From: Streptomyces sp. JH14
GTDB taxonomy: Bacteria > Actinomycetota > Actinomycetes > Streptomycetales > Streptomycetaceae
Reading direction: 5' to 3'
Length of the DNA stretch: 64,000 bases
NCBI RefSeq assembly: GCF_029428675.1
Contig: NZ_JAJNEL010000001.1
Span: 3,782,001 to 3,846,000 of the forward strand
Both the position numbers and the translations under genes were made by a program. Positions 15,188-26,801 of the stretch are shown piece by piece (positions within the stretch are counted from its first letter, which is position 1; each line of letters begins with the position of its first letter). The notes under the pieces are model-generated. The model made no database searches, had not been told where the DNA came from, and saw only the letters and a list, made by a program, of their open reading frames with translations.

Positions 15188-16584
15188 CGGACACCGCGAC
15201 CCTCGCGGGTCTGGACCCGGCCATCCTCGGCGATTTGCTCCGGGTGACCGGGTCCACCGGCTTCGACCGCTGGCGCGACCAGGTCCGCCGCACCGGTGGC
15301 TGCGCCAACCCCATCCACCTGTCCGGCTGGACCCTCACCAAGGACAAGACCACCGGCGAGACCCTGCACCGCTACTCCACAGACACCGAACCCGACGGAC
15401 GACTCCGCGTCGCATGCGGCAACCGCCGCGCCTCCCGCTGCCCGGCCTGCGCCTGGACGTACTCCGCCGACACCTACCACTTGATCCGTGCCGGGCTCGC
15501 GGGCGATCAGGACAAGGACGTCCCGGTCACGGTCCGCGATTACCCGCGCGTCTTCGCCACGCTCACCGCCCCGTCCTTCGGCCCGGTCCACAACCGCCCC
15601 GACTCCGGCCGCTGCCGCTGCGGTGTCCAGCACCCACCCGAGGACGACGCCCTCGGCACACCGCTCGACCCGACGACGTACGACTACGCCGCTGCCGTGC
15701 TCTTCAACAACCACGCCGGGAACCTGTGGCAGCGCTTCACCAACCGCCTCCGCCGCGAGATCGCCGCCCGCGCCGGACTCACCCAACGCGAGCTCAAAGA
15801 AACGGCACGGGTCTCGTACGGCAAGGTCGCCGAGTTCCAGAAGCGTGGGGCAGTCCACTTCCATGCCGTCGTACGCCTCGACGGCCCGGACGGGGCCGAC
15901 AGCCCGCCGCCCTCCTGGGCCTCCGTGCAGCTGCTCAGCGACTCCATCCGGGCGGCCGTCGCGCACTCGTACACGACCATCACCGTCCCTGCCGCCGCCG
16001 ACCAACCCGCCCGCGAACTCCGCTGGGGCACTCAGCTCGACATACGGCCCATCCGCGCCTTCGACGCCGGCACCGACATCACCGAACAGGCCGTCGCCTC
16101 CTACGTCGCCAAGTACGCGACCAAGGCAGCCGAGACGACCGGCACCGTCGACCGCCGCGTCGGCAACCGCGAGGTCCTGGTCCTCCTCGACGTACCCGAT
16201 CATCCGCGCCGCCTCATCGAAGCCTGCTTCGACCTCGACGCGCTGTACCCGGACCGACGGCTGAGGGCCTGGGCCCACATGCTCGGCTTCCGCGGCCACT
16301 TCTCCAGCAAGTCCCGCTGCTACTCGACCACCCTCGGCGCACTCCGCCAGATCCGCGCCGACTATCGCGCCGCCCAGCAGCGCGAAGAGCTCGGCCTACC
16401 CGACCCGGACCAGGACCAGGACCCGACCGTCCTCGTCCTCACCGACTGGCAGTACGCCGGGCAGGGCCACTCGCCAGGGGAGTCGATTCTCGCCGCCTCG
16501 ATCGCCAGGGACCTCCAGCTCAACCGCGAAACCGCTCGCGAAGCCCTGCACGACCAACTTGTCTTGGAAGGAGTCCGGTCATGA
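15184..16584 (+). CDS. rep: Rolling-circle replication initiator (RepSA-like)
   Basis: 466 residues from GTG 15184. A Cys-rich start (CGNRRASRCPACAWTYSADT) precedes the HUH-type core: motif 1 FATLTAPSFG near residue 122, the metal-binding HUH stretch AVHFHAVVRLDG near residue 222, and motif 3 ASYVAKYATK near residue 307 carrying the Tyr/Lys of the nicking site. The C-terminal part is basic. Such Rep proteins nick a double-strand origin and start rolling-circle replication of the excised AICE. The origin is not evident; it often lies inside or beside rep. The stop overlaps the excisionase start by four bases. Confidence 0.92.
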   Translation: MTDTATLAGLDPAILGDLLRVTGSTGFDRWRDQVRRTGGCANPIHLSGWTLTKDKTTGETLHRYSTDTEPDGRLRVACGNRRASRCPACAWTYSADTYHLIRAGLAGDQDKDVPVTVRDYPRVFATLTAPSFGPVHNRPDSGRCRCGVQHPPEDDALGTPLDPTTYDYAAAVLFNNHAGNLWQRFTNRLRREIAARAGLTQRELKETARVSYGKVAEFQKRGAVHFHAVVRLDGPDGADSPPPSWASVQLLSDSIRAAVAHSYTTITVPAAADQPARELRWGTQLDIRPIRAFDAGTDITEQAVASYVAKYATKAAETTGTVDRRVGNREVLVLLDVPDHPRRLIEACFDLDALYPDRRLRAWAHMLGFRGHFSSKSRCYSTTLGALRQIRADYRAAQQREELGLPDPDQDQDPTVLVLTDWQYAGQGHSPGESILAASIARDLQLNRETAREALHDQLVLEGVRS

Positions 16585-16793
16585 GTGACCCGCTGCTGAC
16601 CGTGGAGCAAGCTGCCGAACGCCTCGGTACCACCGTGCGTTTCCCTCGACGGCTCATCGCCGAACGGCGGATCGCCTTCGTGAAGGTCGGCCGCTATGTG
16701 CGGATCGCGGAGAGCGCGCTGTCTGAGTACATCGCGGGCAACACCGTCCAGCCCATACGCCGTCGCCGGTCCCGCTATGGAAGCGCCGCCTGA
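16581..16793 (+). CDS. xis: Excisionase (helix-turn-helix, Xis)
   Basis: 70 residues from ATG 16581. The fold is the MerR-like HTH_17 module: LLTVEQAAERLGTTVRFPRR for the helix-turn-helix, then IAERRIAFVKVGRYVRI for the wing, then ESALSEYIAG and a basic tail. It bends attL/attR DNA and steers the integrase to excision. Its TGA shares one base with the integrase ATG. This gene is intact although the integrase is not. Confidence 0.9.
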   Translation: MSDPLLTVEQAAERLGTTVRFPRRLIAERRIAFVKVGRYVRIAESALSEYIAGNTVQPIRRRRSRYGSAA

Positions 16794-17954
16794 TGGGCAA
16801 TGCGAAGGGAAGCCGCCGGCGCTTCGGCGCTGTGCGTCAGTACCGGTCCGGTCGCTGGACCGCGAGCTACTTGGGCCCGGACGGGCAAGAGTTCCGCGCA
16901 CCCGAGACCTTCGAGACCAAGAGGGACGCCGAAGTCTGGTCTTTCGCAGATCGAGGCCGATCTCACGCGCGGGAACTGGCAGGACCCGGACGCCGGGGCG
17001 GTGAACTTCAAGGAGTACGTACTCCAGTGGGTGGACGAACGTGGTCTCTCAGCCACCACTGACGAGTTGTACCGGCGACTCTTGCGGCTCCATCTGTTGC
17101 CCACCTTCGAGGGCCTGGACCTCGACGAGATCACCGCGCCCCGTGTCCGTACCTGGCGGACCGAGCGGCTCTCGTCCACCGGGGCCGCCACGACCGTGGC
17201 CAAGTCGTACCGACTACTCAAGGCGATCATGGAAACCGCGGTCGATGACGAGCTGATCCGCCGCAATCCCTGTCGCATCAGGGGCGCTGGGAAGGAGTCG
17301 TCCGCCGAACGCCAGATCGCCACCGTCGACCAGGTCGACGCGCTCGCCGACGCTCTTGGTCCTCGCTGGCGGCTGATGGTCTACCTCGGCGCGTACGGTC
17401 CGATGCGGCCTGAGGAACAAGCGGAGCTGCGGCGCAAGGACGTCGACCTGGACGAGATGACCATCCGCGTGCGCATGGCCGCGCCCGAGCTGACCACCGG
17501 TCGCCGTGCTCCTGGCGACACCAAGTCGGAAGCGGGCAAGAGGGTCGTGGTTCTGCCGGCCTTTCTGCGGACCGACCTTCGTCGGCATCTCGACTGGTAC
17601 GCGGAAAAGGAGCCGGACGGACTTCTGTTCGTGGGGGAGAAGGGGAAGCCGTTCCGACGTTCCACCTTCGGGCGGAAGTGGCGCAGTGCTCGCGTGCTCG
17701 TCGGTATGCCGGACGGCTTTCGCTTCTACGACCTTCGTCACACCGGACACACCCTGGCGACCAGGTCCGGGGCCACGCTCAAGGACACGATGGTTCGGGC
17801 CGGCCAGTCGTCGGAGAAGGCCGCGCTGATCTATCAGCACTCGGATCTTGAGCGACAGCAGGAGGTCGCGAACGGTCTGGACGACCTCGTGCGGTCCGCC
17901 CGTAAGAAGGCAGATCAGGGGCCTTCTGGTGCGGATCTGGTGCGGGACCCCTGA
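16793..17954 (+). pseudogene. int: Tyrosine integrase with a frameshift in its arm-binding region
   Basis: ATG 16793 gives MGNAKGSRRRFGAVRQYRSG, then FETKRDAEVW; at about 16940 one extra T throws the frame, and the protein continues in the next frame as LSQIEADLTRGNWQDPD through to the stop at 17954. The core and catalytic domains are otherwise whole: the first Arg in LGAYGPMRPEEQAEL, the box II region RFYDLRHTGHTLA (Tyr in place of the first His) and the nucleophile Tyr in ALIYQHSD. Unless this is a sequencing slip or slippage at ggtcttt is used, the N-terminal arm-binding domain is separated from the catalytic part. The gene abuts the att site and tRNA-Gly. Confidence 0.85.
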
Positions 17955-17973
17955 AGTGGTCCAGACAACAAAG

Positions 17974-18003
17974 AAGCCCCCGGCCGTTGGCCTGGGGCTT
18001 TTT
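17974..18003. terminator. Bidirectional terminator between integrase and tRNA-Gly
   Basis: The stem aagcccc (17974-17980) / ggggctt (17994-18000), with an inner ggcc/ggcc pair, is followed by tttt on the plus strand and by a T-rich run on the minus strand. It can end both the integrase transcript and the tRNA transcript. Confidence 0.8.
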
Positions 18004-18005
18004 CA

Positions 18006-18079
18006 TGGAGCGGGTGACGAGAATCGAACTCGCGCTCTGAGCTTGGGAAGCTCATGTTCTACCATTAAACTACACCCGC
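18006..18079 (-). tRNA. tRNA-Gly, anticodon CCC, intact
   Basis: The minus strand folds as a full cloverleaf: acceptor GCGGGTG/CACCCGC, anticodon stem TGAGC/GCTCA with loop TTCCCAA giving anticodon CCC, T-arm with GTTCGATTC, and an encoded CCA at 18008-18006. The D-arm reads AGTTTAATGGTAGAAC. Its 3' part is the attachment site of the element, and the sequence supplied by the element keeps the gene whole. Confidence 0.95.
18008..18049 (-). repeat. attR: 42-bp core inside tRNA-Gly
   Basis: Exact match to 4836-4877. It covers the tRNA from the anticodon loop to the 3' end, leaving the 5' half outside the element on the right. Confidence 0.93.
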
Positions 18080-18129
18080 ACGGAGCGCTGGTTGATCAGC
18101 GGCTCACCGTCGCACACTCTACCTCATCG

Positions 18130-18159
18130 CAGGCCCCCGGCGTACGAGCCGGGGGCCTG
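18130..18159. terminator. Strong GC hairpin upstream of the tRNA
   Basis: caggcccccggc / gccgggggcctg with a six-base loop (gtacga). It lies between the tRNA 5' side and the next gene on the plus strand and probably insulates them. The rest of 18080-18303 shows no gene. Confidence 0.65.
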
Positions 18160-18303
18160 GTCGTTGTGCCCGGAGGGTGGACACGGGTGCCGCGGGCGGT
18201 AGTTGGGGGCGTAGCGTACGCAGTCGGAGTGCCGCCTGGAGCGGCGTCCTGTTCATCCCCTAATGTGGCTTTCTCGTCCACGGTTTGTTGGGGAAGGGAC
18301 TTG

Positions 18304-18477
18304 ATGGACTCCATGCAGCGCACCGTCGTCCGCTGTGCCGAAGGGCACGTTTTCGCTACCGCTTCGTTCCCGATGCAGCAGCTCGGGACCGATCGGATCG
18401 GTCCGGGGCGGCTTATCCGCTGTCCGCGCTGCGCCCGGTTGCGGCATGCCGTTCCCGTGGTGTTCGAGCAGCGGTAG
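18304..18477 (+). CDS. Small zinc-ribbon protein, conserved in Streptomyces
   Basis: 57 residues starting MDSMQRTVVRCAEGHVF, with ggggaaggg upstream. One knuckle is VRCAEGH and the other is IRCPRCARLRH, so a single four-ligand zinc ribbon with Cys/His is likely. It is basic at the end. I know this sequence type as a conserved streptomycete hypothetical; its role is unknown. The gene begins the core chromosome to the right of the element. Confidence 0.75.
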   Translation: MDSMQRTVVRCAEGHVFATASFPMQQLGTDRIGPGRLIRCPRCARLRHAVPVVFEQR

Positions 18478-18558
18478 AGGCGGCGGCAGACGGTCGTGGC
18501 AGGCGCGCGGGTGCGGTCCGGTTGGGGCGGGCCCGCGCGTTCTGCGTATCCTCGGGGC

Positions 18559-19134
18559 GTGCTTCTCTCAGACAAGGACATCCGGGCCGAGATCGACGCC
18601 GGGCGGGTCCGCATTGATCCGTTCGAACCGTCGATGGTGCAGCCCTCGAGCATCGACGTGCGGCTCGACCGCTACTTCCGGGTGTTCGAGAACCACCGCT
18701 ATCCACACATCGACCCAGCCGTCGAGCAGGCGGACCTGACCCGCATGGTCGAGCCGGACGGGGACGAGGCGTTCATCCTGCACCCCGGTGAATTCGTTCT
18801 CGCCTCGACGTACGAGGTCATCTCGCTGCCCGACGATCTTGCGTCGCGGCTGGAGGGCAAGAGTTCGCTCGGCCGGCTCGGGCTGGTGACGCATTCGACG
18901 GCCGGGTTCATCGATCCCGGGTTCTCCGGGCATGTGACCCTCGAGCTGTCGAATCTCGCGACGCTGCCGATCAAGCTGTGGCCGGGGATGAAGATCGGCC
19001 AGCTGTGCATGTTCCGGCTGAGTTCGCCGTCGGAGTTCCCGTACGGCTCCGAGCGGTACGGGTCGCGCTACCAGGGGCAGCGCGGGCCGACGGCCTCGCG
19101 CTCCTTCATGAACTTCCACCGGACTCAGGTGTGA
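18559..19134 (+). CDS. dcd: dCTP deaminase
   Basis: 191 residues from GTG 18559, the usual length. It converts dCTP to dUTP in pyrimidine deoxynucleotide supply. Family signatures are present in order: LLSDKDI at the start, [10 protein letters not shown] near residue 33, [10 protein letters not shown] near residue 76, [20 protein letters not shown] (catalytic Arg/Ser region) near residues 101-120, and the closing [14 protein letters not shown] that covers the active site. No sign of the bifunctional dUTPase variant is visible. The phosphoribosyltransferase gene follows after nine bases. Confidence 0.96.
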   Translation: MLLSDKDIRAEIDAGRVRIDPFEPSMVQPSSIDVRLDRYFRVFENHRYPHIDPAVEQADLTRMVEPDGDEAFILHPGEFVLASTYEVISLPDDLASRLEGKSSLGRLGLVTHSTAGFIDPGFSGHVTLELSNLATLPIKLWPGMKIGQLCMFRLSSPSEFPYGSERYGSRYQGQRGPTASRSFMNFHRTQV

Positions 19135-19143
19135 TGCGGGACC

Positions 19144-19641
19144 ATGAATGACGTACGGGAGAACCTGACGTACGAGGGGTTCGGCCATGCGGTGCGCGAA
19201 CTCGCGCAGGCCGTGGCCGACGACGGGTACGAGCCGGATGTGGTGCTGAGCATCGCGCGCGGTGGCGTTTTTGTCGCGGGCGGGCTGGCGTACGCGCTGG
19301 ACTGCAAGAACATCCACCTCGTGAACGTGGAGTTCTATACCGGGGTGGGGACGACGCTGGAGATGCCGGTCATGCTGGCACCCGTTCCGAATGCGATCGA
19401 TTTCTCGGACAAGAAGGTTCTGATCGCCGACGACGTCGCCGACACCGGGAAGACGCTGAAGCTGGTCCGCGATTTCTGCATCGATCACGTCGCCGAGGTG
19501 CGCAGCGCGGTCATCTACGAGAAGTCGCACTCGCTCGTGAAGTGCGAGTACGTGTGGAAGAAGACCGATCGCTGGATCAACTTCCCGTGGAGTGTGGAGA
19601 AGCCCGTGGTGCGGCGCAGTGGGCAGGTTCTCGACGCCTGA
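19144..19641 (+). CDS. Phosphoribosyltransferase (type I PRT fold)
   Basis: 165 residues. The PRPP-binding loop VLIADDVADTGKTL near residue 100 and the N-terminal VVLSIARGGVFVAGGLAY are typical of purine-type phosphoribosyltransferases. The hood region is short. Substrate is not assignable; xanthine/guanine-type relatives and salvage roles are possible, which would fit its place directly behind dcd. The start follows gggacc, so translation may depend on the upstream gene. Confidence 0.88.
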   Translation: MNDVRENLTYEGFGHAVRELAQAVADDGYEPDVVLSIARGGVFVAGGLAYALDCKNIHLVNVEFYTGVGTTLEMPVMLAPVPNAIDFSDKKVLIADDVADTGKTLKLVRDFCIDHVAEVRSAVIYEKSHSLVKCEYVWKKTDRWINFPWSVEKPVVRRSGQVLDA

Positions 19642-19662
19642 GGGCCGAGCGCGTGGATGTGC

Positions 19663-19694
19663 AGAACCCCCGGTGCCGTGGCGCCGGGGGTTCT
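19663..19694. terminator. Terminator after the phosphoribosyltransferase gene
   Basis: agaacccccgg pairs with ccgggggttct around a ten-base loop. It lies between two convergent genes and can serve both. Confidence 0.75.
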
Positions 19695-19710
19695 CTGGTG
19701 CGTGCGGGTG

Positions 19711-20640
19711 TCAGATCGTGCCGAGCTTGATGATCGACAGCAGTGCGATCAGCTGGATCGCGGACGCGCCCAGCGCCTTTGGCCACGGCAGGTCGTGCGA
19801 CTTGCTCACCATGGAGGTGAAGAGCGCGGCCGAGGCCAGCCAGGTCGCCCAGCCGAGGAGCTGGACCAGAGTGTTCTCGCCGCCGAGGAACAGCGCGAAG
19901 ACCAGCCGGGGGGCGTCCGTGATCGACATGATCAGCATGGAAAGGCCTACGGTCGGCTGCCAGGCGCCGTCGCCGCCGAGCTGGCGGGCGAGAGTGTGGG
20001 TGACCGCGCCGAGGACCAGGCCGCCGATGACGAAGCCGATGCCCGTGAAGACGACGTACGGGACGGCGGTGGAGATCGTCGCGTGGATCGCGTCGTCGCG
20101 GGCCTGGTCGAAGCCGAAGAGCGCCAGCAGTCCGTAGAGGAACGTGATGATGAGCGCCGGACCCCAGACGGGGTGGTCGCGCATCTGCCAGAACGTCGGA
20201 CCGGGGCGCAGCACTATGCCGCTCAGCAGTTGCTTCCAGTGCAGGCGGGGGCCTGCGGGCTGGGCGGGCACCTGGCCGGCGCGGTAAGTGTTGCCGTCGC
20301 CGTACGGGTCCTCGTCGATGCTGAACGCCTGGGTGTGACCCGGGTTGTTGGCGTACGGGTCGCCCTGGTGGGGGTACTGGGGGTGCTGCGGCTGGTGGTA
20401 CGGGTGCGGGTCGCCGAAGTATTCGGGCTCGCCGTGTGCGCCGCCGTAGCCGCTGTTGCCCTGATGCGTGCCGGGCCGGCCCGCTGCGTACGGGGCGCCG
20501 TTGCCTCCCGTCGGCGGCCATGGCTGCTGACCGTACGGCGGCGGTGGTGCCTGTGTGCCGTACGGCTGCTGCCGCGCTTGCTGTTGTCCTTGCTGCGGGG
20601 TGCGGTTGTCCCGGCCGCGTCCGATCCTGAATCCAGCCAC
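19711..20640 (-). CDS. Yip1-domain membrane protein
   Basis: 309 residues from GTG 20640 (VAGFRIGRGRDNRTPQQGQ). Residues 1-130 are a low-complexity tail rich in Gln, Pro, Gly, Tyr and His. The C-terminal half begins LHWKQLLSGIVLRPGPTFWQ and holds five hydrophobic helices, as in Yip1/YIPF-like proteins. The bacterial function is unknown. The Pro/Gln-rich cytoplasmic tail is common in streptomycete membrane proteins and suggests protein-protein contacts. Confidence 0.82.
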   Translation of the reverse strand: MAGFRIGRGRDNRTPQQGQQQARQQPYGTQAPPPPYGQQPWPPTGGNGAPYAAGRPGTHQGNSGYGGAHGEPEYFGDPHPYHQPQHPQYPHQGDPYANNPGHTQAFSIDEDPYGDGNTYRAGQVPAQPAGPRLHWKQLLSGIVLRPGPTFWQMRDHPVWGPALIITFLYGLLALFGFDQARDDAIHATISTAVPYVVFTGIGFVIGGLVLGAVTHTLARQLGGDGAWQPTVGLSMLIMSITDAPRLVFALFLGGENTLVQLLGWATWLASAALFTSMVSKSHDLPWPKALGASAIQLIALLSIIKLGTI

Positions 20641-20840
20641 GTAATCGAACGTACCTGCTCCGAGCGTGTGCGGTGGGAGAGCCGGGGGAACCGGGGCGCC
20701 TTTGCGGCCGAGCTGTGACATCCCTTAGGGGGAGTTGGGGGCGCGCCCCCAGGGGAGCCCTCAGGGGGCACGGGGTGGTCTTGGAACGATGCCGAACGGT
20801 GCGGGCTCCGGGGCCGTCCCGGATACGGCGTCCCGTACGG

Positions 20841-20885
20841 CGGAAGCGGCCGGTCCTGCCCCCGAGGCAGGTCCGGCCGCTTCCG
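20841..20885 (-). terminator. Terminator of the Fe-S reductase gene
   Basis: cggaagcggccgg / ccggccgcttccg is a perfect 13-bp stem with a second inner pair (cctgcc/ggcagg) at its tip, just after the stop at 20903 on the minus strand. Confidence 0.8.
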
Positions 20886-20902
20886 TCGCACGATGGCCCG
20901 GG

Positions 20903-23170
20903 TTACTTCACCGGCTCGGGCTCCGGTGCGTCCGCCGGCTCAGGTTCGCCCGCCGGGTCCGCCGGGGTCTTCACCGAGTCGAGCAGCAGCTGCGATACGT
21001 CGACCACCTGGACCGACTCTTTCGCCTTGCCGTCGTTCTTCTTGCCGTTGACCGAGTCGGTCAGCATGACGAGGCAGAACGGGCAGGCGGTGGAGACGAT
21101 GTCCGGGTTGAGGGAGAGGGCCTCGTCGACGCGCTCGTTGTTGATGCGCTTGCCGATCCGCTCCTCCATCCACATCCGGGCACCACCGGCGCCGCAGCAG
21201 AAGCCGCGCTCCTTGTGGCGGTGCATCTCCTCGTTCCGCAGCCCCGGCACCTTCGCGATGATCTCGCGCGGCGGCGTGTAGATCTTGTTGTGCCGGCCCA
21301 GGTAGCACGGGTCGTGGTACGTGATCAGGCCCTCGACCGGGGTCACCGGGATCAGCTTGCCCTCGTCCACCAGGTGCTGGAGCAGCTGCGTGTGGTGGAT
21401 GACCTCGTACTCGCCGCCGAGCTGCGGGTACTCGTTCGCGATGGTGTTGAAGCAGTGCGGGCAGGTCGCGACGATCTTCTTCGACGACTTCGGCTTCTTC
21501 GTCGTCTCGTCCTCGTCGTCCTCGCCGAACGCCATGTTCAGCATCGCGACGTTCTCCTGGCCGAGCTGCTGGAACAGCGGCTCGTTGCCCAGGCGGCGGG
21601 CGGAGTCACCCGTGCACTTCTCGTCGCCGCCCATGATCGCGAACTTGACGCCCGCGATGTGGAGGAGCTCCGCGAAGGCCTTCGTGGTCTTCTTCGCCCG
21701 GTCCTCCAGGGCACCCGCGCAGCCGACCCAGTACAGGTAGTCGATCTCCGAGAGGTCCTCGACGTCCTTGCCGACGATCGGGACCTCGAAGTCGACCTCC
21801 TTGGTCCACTCGACGCGCTGCTTCTTGGCGAGCCCCCAGGGGTTGCCCTTCTTCTCCAGGTTCTTGAGCATCGTGCCCGCCTCGGACGGGAACGCGGACT
21901 CGATCATCACCTGGTAGCGGCGCATGTCGACGATGTGGTCGATGTGCTCGATGTCGACCGGGCACTGCTCCACGCACGCACCACAGGTGGTGCAGGACCA
22001 GAGCACGTCCGGGTCGATGACGCCGTTCTCCTCGACCGTGCCGATCAGCGGGCGCTCGGCCTCGGCGAGCGCGGCGGCGGGGACGTCCTTCAGCTGCTCC
22101 TCGGTCGCCTTCTCGTTGCCCTCCATGTCCTTGCCGCCGCCGGCGAGCAGGTAGGGGGCCTTGGCGTGCGCGTGGTCGCGCAGCGACATGATCAGGAGCT
22201 TCGGGGAGAGCGGCTTGCCGGTGTTCCAGGCGGGGCACTGCGACTGGCAGCGACCGCACTCGGTGCACGTGGAGAAGTCGAGGATGCCCTTCCAGGAGAA
22301 CTGCTCGACCTGGGAGACGCCGAAGACGTCGTCCTCGCCCGGGTCCTCGAAGTCGATCTCCTTGCCGCCGGACGTCATCGGCTGCAGCGCGCCGAGCGCG
22401 ACCGCGCCGTCCGCGTTCCGCTTGAACCAGATGTTCGGGAAGCCGAGGAAGCGGTGCCAGGCGACACCCATGTTGGTGTTGAGCGAGACCGTGATCATCC
22501 AGATCAGCGAGGTGCCGATCTTGATCATCGCGGTGAAGTAGATGAGGTTCTGGAGTGCGCCGAGGCCGAGCCCCTTGAAGGCGAGGACCAGGGGGTACGA
22601 GACGAAGTACGCGGCCTCGTAGCCCTCTACGTGGTGGATCGCGCCCTCGAGACCGCGCAGGGTCAGGATCGCGAGGCCGATGACGAGGATGACGTACTCG
22701 ACGAAGTACGCCTGCCAGGCCTTGGAGCCCGCGAAACGGGACTTGCGGCCGGCGCGCGAGGGCAGGTTCAGCAGCCGGATGGCGATCAGCACGAGGATGC
22801 CGACCGTCGTCATCAGGCCGATGAACTCGATGTAGAGCTCGAACGGCAGCCATTCTCCGATGATCGGCAGCACCCAGTCGGCCTTGAAGAGCTGTCCGTA
22901 CGCCTGGAGCAGCGTCGGCGGCAGCGTCAGGAAGCCGATGGCGACGAACCAGTGCGCGAAGCCGACGATCCCCCACCGGTTCATCCGGGTGTGGCCGAGG
23001 AACTCCTTGACCAGGGTGATCGTGCGCTGCTTCGGATTGTCGGTGCGGCTGCCTGCCGGGACCGGCTGTCCGAGTGTGACGAACCGGTAGATCTGCGCGA
23101 CGGCTCGGGCGATGAGCGCAACGCCGACCACAGTCAGCACCAGCGACACGATGATCGCGGCGAGTTGCAT
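20903..23170 (-). CDS. Membrane iron-sulfur reductase (HdrDE/LldE-type, CCG domains)
   Basis: 755 residues. The first 250 residues carry about five or six membrane helices resembling a cytochrome b-like (NarI-type) domain with several His residues. Two ferredoxin clusters follow: CTECGRCQSQCP near residue 300 and CTTCGACVEQCP near residue 397. The C-terminal part holds two Cys-rich CCG-type domains with CPHCFN, HDPCYLGRHN, FCCGAGG and ACPFC. This order is seen in actinobacterial homologues of heterodisulfide reductase that pass electrons between quinone and a cytosolic partner; the physiological donor is unknown. The final 25 residues are Pro/Glu-rich. Confidence 0.9.
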   Translation of the reverse strand: MQLAAIIVSLVLTVVGVALIARAVAQIYRFVTLGQPVPAGSRTDNPKQRTITLVKEFLGHTRMNRWGIVGFAHWFVAIGFLTLPPTLLQAYGQLFKADWVLPIIGEWLPFELYIEFIGLMTTVGILVLIAIRLLNLPSRAGRKSRFAGSKAWQAYFVEYVILVIGLAILTLRGLEGAIHHVEGYEAAYFVSYPLVLAFKGLGLGALQNLIYFTAMIKIGTSLIWMITVSLNTNMGVAWHRFLGFPNIWFKRNADGAVALGALQPMTSGGKEIDFEDPGEDDVFGVSQVEQFSWKGILDFSTCTECGRCQSQCPAWNTGKPLSPKLLIMSLRDHAHAKAPYLLAGGGKDMEGNEKATEEQLKDVPAAALAEAERPLIGTVEENGVIDPDVLWSCTTCGACVEQCPVDIEHIDHIVDMRRYQVMIESAFPSEAGTMLKNLEKKGNPWGLAKKQRVEWTKEVDFEVPIVGKDVEDLSEIDYLYWVGCAGALEDRAKKTTKAFAELLHIAGVKFAIMGGDEKCTGDSARRLGNEPLFQQLGQENVAMLNMAFGEDDEDETTKKPKSSKKIVATCPHCFNTIANEYPQLGGEYEVIHHTQLLQHLVDEGKLIPVTPVEGLITYHDPCYLGRHNKIYTPPREIIAKVPGLRNEEMHRHKERGFCCGAGGARMWMEERIGKRINNERVDEALSLNPDIVSTACPFCLVMLTDSVNGKKNDGKAKESVQVVDVSQLLLDSVKTPADPAGEPEPADAPEPEPVK

Positions 23171-23294
23171 TTGGGGGCTCCTCGGGCCTGCGAGGTGGGA
23201 TCCAGCACTTATGGGATCCGGTACGGACGGTGCGTGCCGGACTACAAGCGATTACTAAGCAGTAACTTAATCAGTCTGTGCTGACACTATCCAC

Positions 23295-23888
23295 TTATTC
23301 CGCCGCGCTGTAGCCGCGCAGCCGGTGATCTGTGTCGCTCAGGTGTGCCTTGCTGCGGCGGGTGACCCCGCGGAACGCGGCACGCAGGGGCAGGCGTACG
23401 GCTTCCGTCAGGATGGCCAGGTCGAGTCCCAGCCAGTGGTGCTCGGCGTAGTGCTGGTCGAGCAGGGCCGGTTCGTCCCACGGCATTCCGGAGCGGGAGC
23501 GGACCTGGGCCAGGCCGGTCAGGCCGGGTCTCAGTTCCTGCCGCCAGTGTGGCGCGGTGATCCCGGCCCGGGCGCGGTCCGCCGCGCCGGTCCGCTCGTC
23601 GTCGTCCTGCGGGGTGAGCGGTTCCGGTCCCACCAGGGAGAGTTCTCCGCGTACGACATGGGGCAGCCGGGAGAGCAGGTCCAGCCGGAGCCGGCGGGTG
23701 CGCAGGGTGCGCATCACGAAGGGCCGGCCGCCCAGGCCGATCCGCACGGAGCGGGTCAGTGCGCCGCCGGGGGGCTGCTGCAGGGTGAGTGCGACGGCCC
23801 CTGCGGCGAGCAGGGGGGCGGCCAGGGCGAGCAGGACCGAGCCGAGGACCAGATCCAGCGCCCGCTTGGCCGTCATCTTCGTCTGCAT
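23295..23888 (-). CDS. Bacterial sugar transferase (stand-alone catalytic domain)
   Basis: 197 residues. It keeps only the membrane-anchored catalytic core of the polyprenyl phosphoglycosyl transferase family: KRALDLVLGSVLLALAAPLL near the start, LPHVVRGELSLVGPEPLT, then RPGLTGLAQVRSRSGMPW and the closing RR-rich tail. The SLVGPEP and RPGLTG motifs are the family signature. It would move a sugar phosphate onto undecaprenyl phosphate to start surface polysaccharide. No other sugar genes are adjacent. Confidence 0.88.
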   Translation of the reverse strand: MQTKMTAKRALDLVLGSVLLALAAPLLAAGAVALTLQQPPGGALTRSVRIGLGGRPFVMRTLRTRRLRLDLLSRLPHVVRGELSLVGPEPLTPQDDDERTGAADRARAGITAPHWRQELRPGLTGLAQVRSRSGMPWDEPALLDQHYAEHHWLGLDLAILTEAVRLPLRAAFRGVTRRSKAHLSDTDHRLRGYSAAE

Positions 23889-24112
23889 CGTTCACACCTG
23901 CCGGGTTGGACGAATCGAGTGCCGGTTTTGTGCATCTCGCGGCATTTTGTGACAGAACGATCCCATGCGGAGATGATGAAGCGGGGCGTGTTGGGCCGGT
24001 CGGGTCGATGGGTGTCACCCGTGATCGTCAACAGGTGTCATCTCTGTTTGTCGCATATGTACCCCACTCAACTCGGACAAAACCGCAGGTGGCGCCAAGT
24101 GTGTGCACGATA

Positions 24113-24133
24113 GTTGAGTCGATGCCACTCAGG
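24113..24133. promoter_or_regulatory. HAIR operator 1 for HspR
   Basis: gttgagt-N7-actcagg matches the HspR consensus CTTGAGT-N7-ACTCAAG in 12 of 14 positions. Confidence 0.75.
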
Positions 24134-24141
24134 TCTGTTGA

Positions 24142-26708
<2,567 letters not shown>

Positions 26709-26801
26709 CATTTCGTCCGACCACCGCGGGGCCCACCGCCTGCCCCGGCGACCGGCCCTCGGGCCGGTCGCCCGGCAGATCGTCCGGAAGGAGGGACGTC
26801 G

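Larger units (their letters stand above)
4836..18049. mobile_element. AICE (integrative and conjugative element) in tRNA-Gly(CCC)
   Basis: The exact 42-bp direct repeats at both ends, an integrase and excisionase next to the tRNA, a rolling-circle Rep, a TraB/FtsK-type translocase, Spd-like spread proteins and a GntR regulator together match the AICE plan known from pSAM2 and SLP1. Gene order from right to left is int, xis, rep, a small zinc protein, a broken GGDEF gene, spdD-like, small membrane protein, transfer protein, DUF2637, traB-like, SCO3933-type and the GntR regulator, then cargo. The integrase frameshift, the split GGDEF gene and the IS relics suggest the element no longer excises on its own. 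Confidence 0.9.

Noticed and set aside
16793..17954. Programmed frameshift in the integrase
   Set aside because: The site tggtcttt is not a typical slippery heptamer, and no stem-loop follows at the right distance. An indel or a sequencing slip is simpler, though slippage is not excluded.
20735..23284. 849-codon open frame on the plus strand opposite the Fe-S reductase
   Set aside because: It is an antisense shadow caused by GC bias; the minus-strand frame has two ferredoxin clusters and CCG motifs, while this one has low-complexity Asp/Leu/Val/Arg repeats.
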